From Pseudomonas sp. MH9.2 (GTDB lineage: Bacteria > Pseudomonadota > Gammaproteobacteria > Pseudomonadales > Pseudomonadaceae), in assembly GCF_034353875.1 (NCBI RefSeq), contig NZ_CP133784.1:3066501-3130500 (forward strand): 64,000 nt of DNA, written 5' to 3'. Shown here in pieces: positions 18,842-27,407 of the stretch. Position numbers and translations under genes: made by a program. The notes beneath the pieces were generated by a model. The model saw only the letters and a list, made by a program, of their open reading frames with translations. It did not search any database and was not told where the DNA came from. Every line of letters starts with the position of its first letter. Positions within the stretch are counted from its first letter, which is position 1.

Positions 18842-19747
18842 ATGAACGCGCTGACTCTGCCGGATATCGCCTCCCAAGCATCACGCCAAGCCTTACCACT
18901 GGATTGGGTCGGCATGTGCGGCATCGCCCTGCCAATTGTGTTTAATGGCCAGCGAGTGAACGCCACAGCGGATGCAGGCGTGAGCCTCGACGATGGGGAA
19001 GTGCGAGGCATCCATATGTCACGGTTGTACCTGGCGCTGGAGATGCTCGATGAAGAAGACCTCACACCCGCATTACTGCACCGGGTTCTTCAGCAATTTC
19101 TCGACTCGCACCACGGTCTGTCTGCCAGTGCCTCTGTGCGCATTCACAGCCATTTGCTGCTGAAACGCCCGGCATTGATCAGCCCGTTGGCCGGTTGGAA
19201 GTCTTATCCGGTAGGGATTTTTGCTCGGCTGGAGCATGGAGTGTTCCACGTGGAACTAACATTCGACGTCAGCTATTCCTCGACCTGCCCATGCTCTGCC
19301 GCCCTTGCCAGGCAGCTGATTCAGGCGCAATTCATCTCTGACTTCGCCAATCGGCCGCTGGAGCATGCGGATGTACTGACATGGCTCGGTACGAGCCAGG
19401 GCATTGTTGCCACCCCACACAGTCAGCGCAGCAGCGCCCAGCTTGATGTTCAGCTGGACGTGCACGTGAACGAACTTCCGCTAATCCAACTTATTGATCA
19501 CGTCGAGACCGCCCTTGGCACTGCGGTGCAAACGGCGGTCAAACGCGCCGATGAGCAAGCGTTTGCCTTGGCCAACGGGCAGAATTTGATGTTCTGTGAA
19601 GATGCTGCGCGACGGCTCCATCTGGCACTGAGTCAGGTCCCGGACATCAAGGGTTTCAACCTGAAAGTCATTCACGCCGAAAGCCTGCATGCACACGATG
19701 CTGTCGCCCGGAGCCGCTGGCAGCGAGGAATCAAGTCCGCGGTTTAA
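18842..19747 (+). CDS. folE2: GTP cyclohydrolase FolE2 (type IB)
   Basis: The 301-residue enzyme converts GTP to dihydroneopterin triphosphate, the first step of folate synthesis. FolE2 tolerates other metals and replaces zinc-dependent FolE under zinc limitation, which fits the adjoining Zur box. Seen in the sequence: MCGIALPIVFNG, GIHMSRLY, HGVFHVELTFDVSYSS, the catalytic-cysteine motif TCPCSAAL (about residue 150) and NGQNLMFCEDAARRL near the end. The VFHVEL codons form a parS core. Its last 17 bp overlap the convergent DUF3617 gene. Confidence 0.94.
   Translation: MNALTLPDIASQASRQALPLDWVGMCGIALPIVFNGQRVNATADAGVSLDDGEVRGIHMSRLYLALEMLDEEDLTPALLHRVLQQFLDSHHGLSASASVRIHSHLLLKRPALISPLAGWKSYPVGIFARLEHGVFHVELTFDVSYSSTCPCSAALARQLIQAQFISDFANRPLEHADVLTWLGTSQGIVATPHSQRSSAQLDVQLDVHVNELPLIQLIDHVETALGTAVQTAVKRADEQAFALANGQNLMFCEDAARRLHLALSQVPDIKGFNLKVIHAESLHAHDAVARSRWQRGIKSAV
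19242..19257. other. parS centromere-like site inside folE2
   Basis: TGTTCCACGTGGAACT contains the perfect 14-bp palindromic core GTTCCACGTGGAAC of Pseudomonas ParB-binding sites; only the last base departs from the fully symmetric 16-mer. It is encoded within the VFHVEL codons of folE2. ParB nucleates at such sites for origin segregation. Confidence 0.8.
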
Positions 19748-20252
19748 CCGTCCCGCACTGCTGACCCAGCCAAACGGCACGGGTGTCCATGCTGCCGTTT
19801 TGCTGAGCGCCTGTGGCGTTGAAGGTACCCACGACTTTAGTGCTGAACTCGCGATCACTGGCGAACTGGGCTACCCCTGTACCTTGCGCTTTGGGGCAGC
19901 TGAAGCGGAACTTCCACGTCTTGCCATTGCGGTCGGTGATCTGTTGGTTGCAACCAGATTTGGGGTCTGTCAGCGGGATATTGTCAGTCTTGACCTGGTC
20001 CTGAGTCAGGCAGACTCGCACGCCCTTCCCGCCCAGCGTCACGCCCTGCTTTTGCATCATCTGTTCCATCATCGCTCGCTGCTCGGGCGGCAGGTTGTTC
20101 AACTGGGCAAGCATCAGCTGCAGGTCAGGCAACGGCTGGCCGTCTACCTGCATATTGCTCGACGTCAGTTCCCACAACCCTGGCTGCAACATCTGCGCTT
20201 GAGCGATCGGTGCAGCCAGACAAAACAGCAAAGCCAAAACGCGTTTGTTCAT
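19731..20252 (-). CDS. DUF3617 family periplasmic protein
   Basis: The 173-residue protein starts with a signal peptide (MNKRVLALLFCLAAPIAQA) followed by QMLQPGLWELTSSNMQVDGQ, the typical DUF3617 opening, and conserved cysteines in VRVCLTQDQ, SGCNQQI and FSCPKAQG that probably pair in the periplasm. Function is unknown. The internal ATG at 20252 is chosen because it starts the signal peptide and has CAGGAA upstream. The C-terminus overlaps folE2 convergently by 17 bp. Confidence 0.82.
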   Translation of the reverse strand: MNKRVLALLFCLAAPIAQAQMLQPGLWELTSSNMQVDGQPLPDLQLMLAQLNNLPPEQRAMMEQMMQKQGVTLGGKGVRVCLTQDQVKTDNIPLTDPKSGCNQQITDRNGKTWKFRFSCPKAQGTGVAQFASDREFSTKVVGTFNATGAQQNGSMDTRAVWLGQQCGTVKPRT

Positions 20253-20412
20253 CTGAAAAATTCCTGAATATGAAAATGACCGGATTAGCTCCAGCCTGAC
20301 GATGAGCGTTAGACGACGCAAGCGCCTACCAGTTGCATGCCGAATAAAATAGCGACAATCCCGACGGGCTGTGGTCTGTTAGAGACCTAAAAAGTTTAAA
20401 GCAAGGTTGCAC

Positions 20413-21852
20413 ATGGATTACCACAGCCCGCACTTCTTCGGCTACTTGATCGCTTTCACTCATCTGCTAGGCCTGATTGCTGCCATCCATGCACTGCTTA
20501 CCGTACGCACCGCCCAAGGCTCGATAGCCTGGGCCATGCCGCTGTTATTCATCCCCTACGTAGCCCTCATTCCTTATCTGGTCTTCGGCCGTAGCTCATT
20601 TGATGCTTACATCAAAGCCCGTCGCCAAGCTAACCGGGAGATGCACGCGGCCATCGGCGATCTGAATTGGCGGCCCTGGATCGAAGAAGCCGTCACCGCC
20701 CGGCGCAGTAGCGCTTATGCCTCACTACGGGCCATGCCCAAGCTCGGACGTATGCCGTGCCTGGCGAACAACGAGGTAAAGCTGCTGATCAATGGTGAAG
20801 CCACGTTCGCCGCGATCTTCGAGGCTATTCGCCACGCCAGACAAGCGATTCTGATTCAGTTTTTTATCATTCATGACGACGATCTGGGTCGACGCCTGCA
20901 AGCGTTGCTTCTGGAAAAGGCCGCCGAAGGTGTGGCCGTCCATGTCCTCTACGACGGGATCGGCAGCCACGCGTTACCCAATTCCTACAGCACCACCCTG
21001 CGCGACGGCGGGGTGCAGATCAAGGCCTTCGCCACCCGTAGCGGCTGGCTTAATCGCTTTCAGGTGAACTTCCGCAACCACCGCAAAATCGTGGTGGTGG
21101 ATGGTCTGCGTGGCTTTGTTGGCGGGCACAATGTGGGCGATGAATACCTGGGCAAACAACCACCGCTAGCCCCTTGGCGAGACACCCATGTGCAGGTAAT
21201 CGGTCCCGTGGTCGCCTGCTTGCAGGAATCGTTCGCCGAAGACTGGTTTTGGGCCACTCGGCAGTTACCACCCTTGATCCTGCCCGACACCTATCCCGAA
21301 AATGGCGTGCTCTGCCAAGTACTGGCCACAGGCCCGGCGGACGCTCAGGAAACCTGCTCACTGTTTTTCGTCGAAGCCATCCATTCCGCCATGGAACGGG
21401 TGTGGATCACCAGCCCCTATTTCATTCCCGATGAAGCCGTGTTTGCCGCGTTGCGCCTGGCGGTAATGCGCGGTGTCGATGTGCGGATTCTATTGCCATC
21501 GCGTCCTGACCATTACGTGGTCTACGCCGCCTCCAGCCTGTTCGCGTTCGAGGCCGTGCGCGCAGGGGTACGCATCTTCCGCTATGAGCCGGGCTTCTTG
21601 CATCAGAAGGTGGTGTTGGTGGACAGCGAGATCACCGCCATCGGCAGCGCAAACCTGGATAACCGTTCGTTCAGGCTGAATTTCGAACTGATGCTGTTGA
21701 CGGTCGACAGTGACTTCGCCAACGAAGTGGAGAAGATGCTCAATGACGACTTCGCCCTCGCCCATGAAATCGCCCTGGAGGAGAGAAAGCAAACGCATCG
21801 TCTGCAGCAGCTCGGCATGCGCATTGCGCGCCTGATCTCGCCCATTCTCTAA
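20413..21852 (+). CDS. cls: Cardiolipin synthase A
   Basis: The 479-residue membrane enzyme condenses two phosphatidylglycerols into cardiolipin and glycerol. Two N-terminal membrane helices (about 6-27 and 36-58, ending LIPYLVFGR) precede two phospholipase D HKD motifs: HRKIVVVDG and [20 protein letters not shown], the latter with [12 protein letters not shown] 20413 has AAGG 6 bp upstream. It is convergent with cfa, so two phospholipid-remodelling enzymes sit tail to tail. Confidence 0.93.
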   Translation: MDYHSPHFFGYLIAFTHLLGLIAAIHALLTVRTAQGSIAWAMPLLFIPYVALIPYLVFGRSSFDAYIKARRQANREMHAAIGDLNWRPWIEEAVTARRSSAYASLRAMPKLGRMPCLANNEVKLLINGEATFAAIFEAIRHARQAILIQFFIIHDDDLGRRLQALLLEKAAEGVAVHVLYDGIGSHALPNSYSTTLRDGGVQIKAFATRSGWLNRFQVNFRNHRKIVVVDGLRGFVGGHNVGDEYLGKQPPLAPWRDTHVQVIGPVVACLQESFAEDWFWATRQLPPLILPDTYPENGVLCQVLATGPADAQETCSLFFVEAIHSAMERVWITSPYFIPDEAVFAALRLAVMRGVDVRILLPSRPDHYVVYAASSLFAFEAVRAGVRIFRYEPGFLHQKVVLVDSEITAIGSANLDNRSFRLNFELMLLTVDSDFANEVEKMLNDDFALAHEIALEERKQTHRLQQLGMRIARLISPIL

Positions 21853-21867
21853 GCGCTGATGTCGTTC

Positions 21868-21885
21868 CGGGGTCACGAAACCCCG
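21868..21885. terminator. Hairpin between convergent cls and cfa
   Basis: CGGGGT pairs with ACCCCG around a 6-nt loop in the 58-bp gap between convergent stops. No T run is present; a weak bidirectional terminator is possible. Confidence 0.35.
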
Positions 21886-21910
21886 TAGCGACTGTCCCTG
21901 AATCACGCGA

Positions 21911-23095
21911 TCAACGGTAGATATCAGCCCGCGTCATGGGCAAATCAAGGCTGCCGTCGGCATACGGTTTGACGGCCAGAATCTGATGCAGATTGATCCA
22001 GCCCTTGGCAAACGCATACGCACAGCCGGCCAGGTACAAACGCCAGATGCGTAAGATTTGCTCTGGAACCATGGTCGCAGCCTCCTCCAGCCGGCTTTCC
22101 AGACGCTCGCTCCAGTGTTCAAGTGTCCGAGCGTAATGCAGGCGCAGGCTTTCGACGTCGATGATCTCCAGACCCGCTTCACTGAGGTAAGCGCTGATCA
22201 TCGACACGTGCGGCAACTCGCCATTCGGAAAGACATAACGCTCGATAAAATTGCCCGCGCCACGTCCCACTGGACGGCCATCGGTGTGCTTGGCGGTGAT
22301 GCCATGGTTCATGACCAAGCCGCCTTCGCGGACCGCACCAAACAAGCGCTTGGCATACAGCTCCAGATTGGCGTGACCGACATGTTCGAACATGCCCACG
22401 CTGACGATTTTATCGAAGCGACCGTCCTGAGGCAGATCGCGGTAGTCCAGCAATTGCAGCTCAACCTGGTCCTGCAAGCCTGCCGCTTCGACCCGCTCAC
22501 GGGCCAAGGCCAATTGCTCGCGACTCAGGGTGATGCCAAATACCTTTACCCCGTACTCGCGCGCAGCAAACCGCGACAGCCCGCCCCAACCGCACCCGAC
22601 ATCCAGCAGGTATTCACCCGGCTGCAAACGCAACTTGCGGCACAGGTGATGAAATTTGTCCTGCTGCGCTTGTTCGAGGGTCTCTGCGCCGGTCTTGAAA
22701 TAGGCGCAAGAGTAGACCATCTCGCGGTCAAGCCAGAGCTGGTAAAACGCGTTGGACAGGTCGTAATGGTAAGAAATCGATGCCGCATCGGTGGCTTTAT
22801 CGTGCTCTGAGCGCACGGGCTGGTCGCTGTCATCCTCATCCAGCAGCGCTTGACTCAACTCATCGCAAACCCGGATAACTTCGCGGATTGACCCTAGCAA
22901 CTCCAGTCGGCCCTCAACGAAGGCGCCACCGAGCAAGTCCAGGCTGGGATGAGTGAATTGCGACACCAGTTGCGGATCTTTCACCACAATGGTGACGCTG
23001 GGCGCCGGACCAAGATCAAGCTCATGGCCGTCCCACAGTTTCAGCCGCAGTGGCAGGTGCAAATTTTGCAGGGCTGATGGAAGTTGCGCGAGCAT
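21911..23095 (-). CDS. cfa: Cyclopropane-fatty-acyl-phospholipid synthase
   Basis: The 394-residue SAM-dependent enzyme adds a methylene bridge across double bonds of membrane phospholipid acyl chains. The N-terminal lipid-binding domain (about 1-100) is followed by YHYDLSNAFYQLWLDREMVYSCAYF, SAM-binding motif LLDVGCGWGG, VSVGMFEHVG and the C-terminal NFIERYVFPNGELP and LHYARTLEHW. The start has AAGGGGGT about 6 bp upstream. A 278-bp leader region separates it from the metal ATPase gene. Confidence 0.93.
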   Translation of the reverse strand: MLAQLPSALQNLHLPLRLKLWDGHELDLGPAPSVTIVVKDPQLVSQFTHPSLDLLGGAFVEGRLELLGSIREVIRVCDELSQALLDEDDSDQPVRSEHDKATDAASISYHYDLSNAFYQLWLDREMVYSCAYFKTGAETLEQAQQDKFHHLCRKLRLQPGEYLLDVGCGWGGLSRFAAREYGVKVFGITLSREQLALARERVEAAGLQDQVELQLLDYRDLPQDGRFDKIVSVGMFEHVGHANLELYAKRLFGAVREGGLVMNHGITAKHTDGRPVGRGAGNFIERYVFPNGELPHVSMISAYLSEAGLEIIDVESLRLHYARTLEHWSERLESRLEEAATMVPEQILRIWRLYLAGCAYAFAKGWINLHQILAVKPYADGSLDLPMTRADIYR

Positions 23096-23141
23096 GTAGT
23101 AACCCCCTTATCCAGAAGCGCAGGAAAAGAGTAGTCCATCA

Positions 23142-23163
23142 GCAGCCCACGCGATGGGGCTGC
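23142..23163 (-). promoter_or_regulatory. Leader hairpin upstream of cfa
   Basis: GCAGCCC pairs with GGGCTGC around an 8-nt loop, 47 bp before the cfa start on the minus strand. A GCTATAAAG element (about 23174-23182 on the plus strand as its complement) could be a -10 box. The rest of 23096-23373 shows no gene. Hairpin and -10 are seen; function is inferred. Confidence 0.3.
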
Positions 23164-23373
23164 ACAGCTATTGGCTTTATAGCTTCTGACGATGCCATGA
23201 AGCGTTGGGTCAACCGCCTTTAACCCGATGTTGCGAGCCAAACTCCAGCCTTCAATGGATTACCCACTGTAAGAATGACCCCTAATCTGTAACAGAGTTC
23301 TTCAAAGCTCAAGCTGATTTTTATACTTAACCGAGAGGTCTGGCTCGGCACTCTCGGCTAAAGGGTCGGATAT

Positions 23374-25296
23374 TCAGGCCTGTGGCTTGATTTCCAGTTT
23401 CAACAACGGCTCCTGAAAACGCAGCAAACGACCTGCATTGCCAAGGACTAACAGGGTGCTGAGATTATGCAGCACGGCGGCAATCATCGCCCCTTCCGCA
23501 CCCAGCAAACCGAAAGCGGCAAGGGCCACGATGGCCAGCGTCCAGCCCAGACCGATGATGACGTTGACGTGCAATGTCTGCCGGCATTGGCGGCTCAAGC
23601 GCACGCAGGTGCCCAAGCGACGCAGGTCACTGCCGATCAACACGATGTCAGCCGAAGCCAGCGCGATGTCCGCGCCGCCCGCGCCCATCGCAACCCCTAC
23701 CACGCCGGCTTTGAGCGCCAGCGAATCGTTGATGCCATCGCCCACCACCATGGGCCGAAAGCCGCTCCTGATTTCACCCATGACCCGATTGAGTTTGTCT
23801 TCAGGCAACGCCTGGGCCTCGATATCACTGATACCCACTTCGCAGGCCAGGCTGTCGGCCACACTTTGACGGTCGCCGGTCAACAACAGTTGTCGACCCA
23901 GCCCCAGCTCACGCAACTCGGCGAGCGCCTGGCGGGCTTCCCGCTTGAGACTGTCGGCCAGCAACAACCAGGCGAGGAAAACACCGTCGACCGCGAGCCC
24001 GGCAATCGGGCCATCATGCGTCGGTACCGGTGACGTGCTAATGCCCAACGCATCGAACAGCTCAGGGCGGCCCAATGCGGCTTCGCCATGCTCGGTTCGC
24101 GCCACCACGCCCAAGCCCTGACGTTCACGAATGTCGGTCAGCGCCAACAACTGATCTTTGTCCACCAACCCAGCCAACGCGCGGCTGACCGGGTGACTGC
24201 TGGCCGAGCCGAGGCTGGCAGCCAATGGCAACACGTAGTTCTGCGGAGTCGATGCCGCTTCGACGGACTGCAAGCGCAAGCTGCCATAGGTCAGCGTGCC
24301 CGTCTTATCCACCACAAGAGAGGTCAGGTCCGCCAACTCTTCGAGAAAGGCCGAGCTACGAATCAAAATTCCATGCCGAGCTGCCACCGCGATCCCGGCA
24401 ATCGCCGTCGCAGGGGCTGATAGCACCAGCGCGCAAGGGCACGCGGCGACCAGCACCGCCAGCATCGCTTGCGCGTCGTTGGTAATGAACCAGGTCACGG
24501 CCGCGATCATCAACACCAAGACCATGTAACTGCCGGCATAGCGCTCCAGCAGACGAGTAATCGGTGGCTTGGAGCGCTCGGCGCTTTGCATCAGCGCGAT
24601 CACTTTTCCTAACGTTGATTCATTGCCAATACGCGTAACCTCGATCCGCAACAGGCCATCAAGGTTGATCGCGCCGCCGAACACGTCCATGCCGACCTTG
24701 GCCTCCAGGGGCACCGACTCGCCGGTGATCGGTGCGGTATCAAGACTGGCTTGCCCGGAGCGCACCACGCCATCGGCCGGGACCCGATCACCCGCCCGCA
24801 CCTCAACCTGATCGCCGGCGACCAAGGTTGAGTTATCCACTTCGCGAACCGTGCCATCGGCGTCAATCAACCGCGCCTGGCTGCGGGTCAGCAGGCCCAG
24901 GGATTGAATGGCTTCCTGCGAACCGATGACGCTGCGCTCTTCCAGCACATGGCCGAAGATCATGATGATCGGCAACAAGGCGGCGGTCATCAGATCGCCG
25001 GTGGCCCAGGCACCTAGCATCGCCAGCGCGATCAACTGGTCAGTGATGCCGTGCAGGCTTGGGTAACGCAGGCTGTGCCAACCGGCACTGACCACCGGCA
25101 CCGCGACCAGCAACGACGCCACGCCCAGCAGTACCTGACTGACACCGGTCTGTTCGGGCGCAACAAAACGCCAGACCAGGCCCAGACCGAGCAAACCCAG
25201 GGCAAGCATCGCCAGGGTCAATTGTCGGGCCGCACTGCGTTGTTCAGAACCGGTCAGCATGCTGACCGCGGACTCAGTGGCTGCGTGGGCACTCAT
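23374..25296 (-). CDS. P1B-type heavy-metal-translocating ATPase
   Basis: The 640-residue P-type ATPase has TGES (191-194, actuator), CPC in membrane helix 6 (286-288), the phosphorylated aspartate in DKTGT (330-334), SSHP (366-369, P1B signature) and GDGIND (519-524). There is no N-terminal HMA domain. The last helix region reads HNLSTLLVLGNAGRLL, reminiscent of the HEGxT of some P1B subtypes but altered, so the metal cannot be assigned. It is the last gene of a four-gene operon with three SPFH proteins, overlapping the preceding stop by 4 bp, and downstream of a Zur-like box. Zinc or another divalent metal is the natural guess. Confidence 0.9.
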   Translation of the reverse strand: MSAHAATESAVSMLTGSEQRSAARQLTLAMLALGLLGLGLVWRFVAPEQTGVSQVLLGVASLLVAVPVVSAGWHSLRYPSLHGITDQLIALAMLGAWATGDLMTAALLPIIMIFGHVLEERSVIGSQEAIQSLGLLTRSQARLIDADGTVREVDNSTLVAGDQVEVRAGDRVPADGVVRSGQASLDTAPITGESVPLEAKVGMDVFGGAINLDGLLRIEVTRIGNESTLGKVIALMQSAERSKPPITRLLERYAGSYMVLVLMIAAVTWFITNDAQAMLAVLVAACPCALVLSAPATAIAGIAVAARHGILIRSSAFLEELADLTSLVVDKTGTLTYGSLRLQSVEAASTPQNYVLPLAASLGSASSHPVSRALAGLVDKDQLLALTDIRERQGLGVVARTEHGEAALGRPELFDALGISTSPVPTHDGPIAGLAVDGVFLAWLLLADSLKREARQALAELRELGLGRQLLLTGDRQSVADSLACEVGISDIEAQALPEDKLNRVMGEIRSGFRPMVVGDGINDSLALKAGVVGVAMGAGGADIALASADIVLIGSDLRRLGTCVRLSRQCRQTLHVNVIIGLGWTLAIVALAAFGLLGAEGAMIAAVLHNLSTLLVLGNAGRLLRFQEPLLKLEIKPQA

Positions 25297-26350
25297 TGTT
25301 CTGCTCCCTGAATGATCAGGCGGGAATCGTCATGGGGGTCGACGGTGGTCACCGAGCCTGCCTGGCCGAGAATTTTTGGCAGACGCTCACGATAAATCCG
25401 TAACAGCAGACCCGGGTCGCTTTTGTCATGAATCGACTGCGTCAGACTGGTGACCGTTGCCGTGTCGGTCTGTGCTTTGGCCAGGCGTTCGGTGGCCTGG
25501 GCATGGGCCACTTGCAAGGTGCGGTCAGACTGTTGCGTCGCGGTCTGGGTGAGCTTTTCTGCGTCGGTACGTGCGTTGGCCACCGCCTGATCCGCTTTCT
25601 GACTGGCCGTAAGAACGGCGTTAAAAGCCGCGACCGCTGTCGTGGGCAGACTTGACTGCACATCGACCCGAGCGACTTCGATACCCAGCCCGACGCCGGT
25701 CGCGGCCAGATCGGCCAAGCGCTGGTTGATGCCATGAACCAGATCGCCACGCAAACGCTCACGGCGTTCAGCGGCCTTGCTGTCGGGGCTGACCATCTCT
25801 GGCCGGGCCACCAGAATCGTGTCCAGATCGCGGGCAGCGGTCAGCGCCACAGCACTGCGATTCACCAGTCGATCCAATGCAGGCAGAACATGCTCGCCCT
25901 GCAACACGAAGGCATACGGGTCCGTCACTTTGTAGTACGCCGTCACATCGAGTTGTACGACGCCAGCATCACCGGTCAACAAAAAGCCGGAGCCAGACAG
26001 CGCATCGCTCATCGGTGTGGCGAAACTGGCGACCCGATCAGCATCAAGGGCCAGCCTGGATCGCAGTAGCGTTTCGACCCGGCGCTCGATCACCCGGTCC
26101 GCAGAGGGCAACAACACCACCTGCTCGAAAGGTTGCGGCCATGCCGTGAGCAGTCCGGCGTTCTGGATGCGTTCCAGCGCCCCGAAACGCATGACCACGG
26201 CGCGATTCTGCGGATCGATCTGGCGCACATTCGACAGCGCCCAGCCTAGCGCGGCCAACACCGTGACGGCATACAAACCGAGAAACGCCAGACGGCTCGC
26301 CTGCAGCCAGGGGCTGTTGACGGGGGGCGTTGAGGCGTAACGTCACTCAT
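25293..26350 (-). CDS. HflC-like SPFH protein, frameshifted near its N-terminus
   Basis: This is a prohibitin-fold membrane protein: one N-terminal helix (LYAVTVLAALGWAL), QIDPQNRAVVMRFGALE, an SPFH domain to about residue 240, then an Ala/Gln/Lys-rich coiled coil and a short tail. The ATG at 26350 overlaps the stop of the upstream gene (ATGA), but its frame (MSDVTPQRPP) is out of phase with the SPFH frame. One base is missing in the G6 run 26322-26327 (plus strand); restoring it gives MSDVTPQRPPVNSPWLQASR running into the SPFH frame. As it stands, translation would need TTG at 26276. A homopolymer sequencing error is likely. Confidence 0.8.
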
Positions 26351-27396
26351 GGTTGCGATCCGCTTTTACCATCCAGCGTCGGCGGGCCGTCGACCAGCAC
26401 GCGGAACGGCGCCGCGTCGGTGCGCAGGATCAGCTTGGTGCCCGGCGTCACTACCGTGCCCAAGGTGTCCAGCGAGCGCAGCAGGTTGTATAGCTGCGGC
26501 GAACCCGCGTAGGCACGGCCGTAGATTTGCGCCGCTTCGACGCGCGATTGCGCTTCGATGTCAGCAGCTTTGACCGTAGCGTCTGCTTCGACGATGCGCG
26601 CATCACGCTCGGCGGCCGCACGGATCTGCGCCGCTTCACGCTTGCCCACGGCCGTACGCTCGGTGGCAATGGTTTCCCGCTCGGCGCGCATCCGGTCTAC
26701 CGTCGCATTCAGGGTCACGGACGGCAGGGTCAGACGCTCGATACCCACCTGCAAGACGCGGACGCCGTAAGTAGTGAGCAATTGCTGATCGATCTGTTGG
26801 CGCAACTGGTTTTCAAAGTCGGCGATCCGTACCTGGCTGGCGTCGGTATTGACCAGGCTGGCCAGATCGAAGCTGCTGGCCGTGGTTTCCAGCGCCGAGC
26901 CGACAAACGTGCGGATCTGCCGTGCGGCTTCGTCCGGCTGGTTCTGCACCGCGCGCATGAAGCGCTGCACGTTGTCCGGGTCGCCCTGAACCTGCCAGGC
27001 CACATAGGCCTGAACGATGATACGCAGGCCATCGCGGGTACCGACATCCTGCAAACCACTGGAGGTGGTGCGCAGGCGAAGATCCACCGGAATGGTCGCC
27101 TCGAACGGTGCCGGCCAGCGCCAGCTCAGACCCGGCTCGAGCAACACGCGGGAGGGGTTACCGAAGCGCGTGATAACGGTGGCTTCGCCCGAGCGTACTT
27201 GCACCAGGCTCGCGGCGGCCACGGCAAACGCGATGAGCAGCGCTGCCAATGCGGTTCGACGCCACGGGAACCCGGCTGCCGCAGAGGCATCGCCATGATG
27301 ATGACCGTGGTGATGTCCCGCGTGGCCATGGTCGTGGCCAGCGTGATTCTGATGGTCTTGATGGCCGTGGTGATCATGGGAGTGAAACAGACTCAA
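26347..27396 (-). CDS. HflK-like SPFH protein with histidine-rich N-terminus
   Basis: The 349-residue protein opens with a cytoplasmic tract of about 36 residues that contains 16 histidines and several aspartates (residues 5-36), a likely metal-binding region. A membrane helix follows (about 47-66, RTALAALLIAFAVAAASLV), then VRSGEATVITRFGNPSRVLLEPGLSW, an SPFH domain and a long Ala/Glu/Arg-rich coiled coil (about 230-300). Ordinary HflK lacks such a histidine tract, so a dedicated metal-related role is inferred. It starts 11 bp after the previous gene and overlaps the next one. Confidence 0.88.
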   Translation of the reverse strand: MSLFHSHDHHGHQDHQNHAGHDHGHAGHHHGHHHGDASAAAGFPWRRTALAALLIAFAVAAASLVQVRSGEATVITRFGNPSRVLLEPGLSWRWPAPFEATIPVDLRLRTTSSGLQDVGTRDGLRIIVQAYVAWQVQGDPDNVQRFMRAVQNQPDEAARQIRTFVGSALETTASSFDLASLVNTDASQVRIADFENQLRQQIDQQLLTTYGVRVLQVGIERLTLPSVTLNATVDRMRAERETIATERTAVGKREAAQIRAAAERDARIVEADATVKAADIEAQSRVEAAQIYGRAYAGSPQLYNLLRSLDTLGTVVTPGTKLILRTDAAPFRVLVDGPPTLDGKSGSQP

Positions 27397-27407
27397 GGGA
27401 TGACTCC

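Noticed and set aside
24830..24840. DnaA-box-like TTATCCACT in the ATPase gene (also TTATCCACC near 24305 and its complement near 57242)
   Set aside because: Each has one mismatch to the consensus and they are isolated, unlike the perfect triplet at 16.2-16.5 kb.
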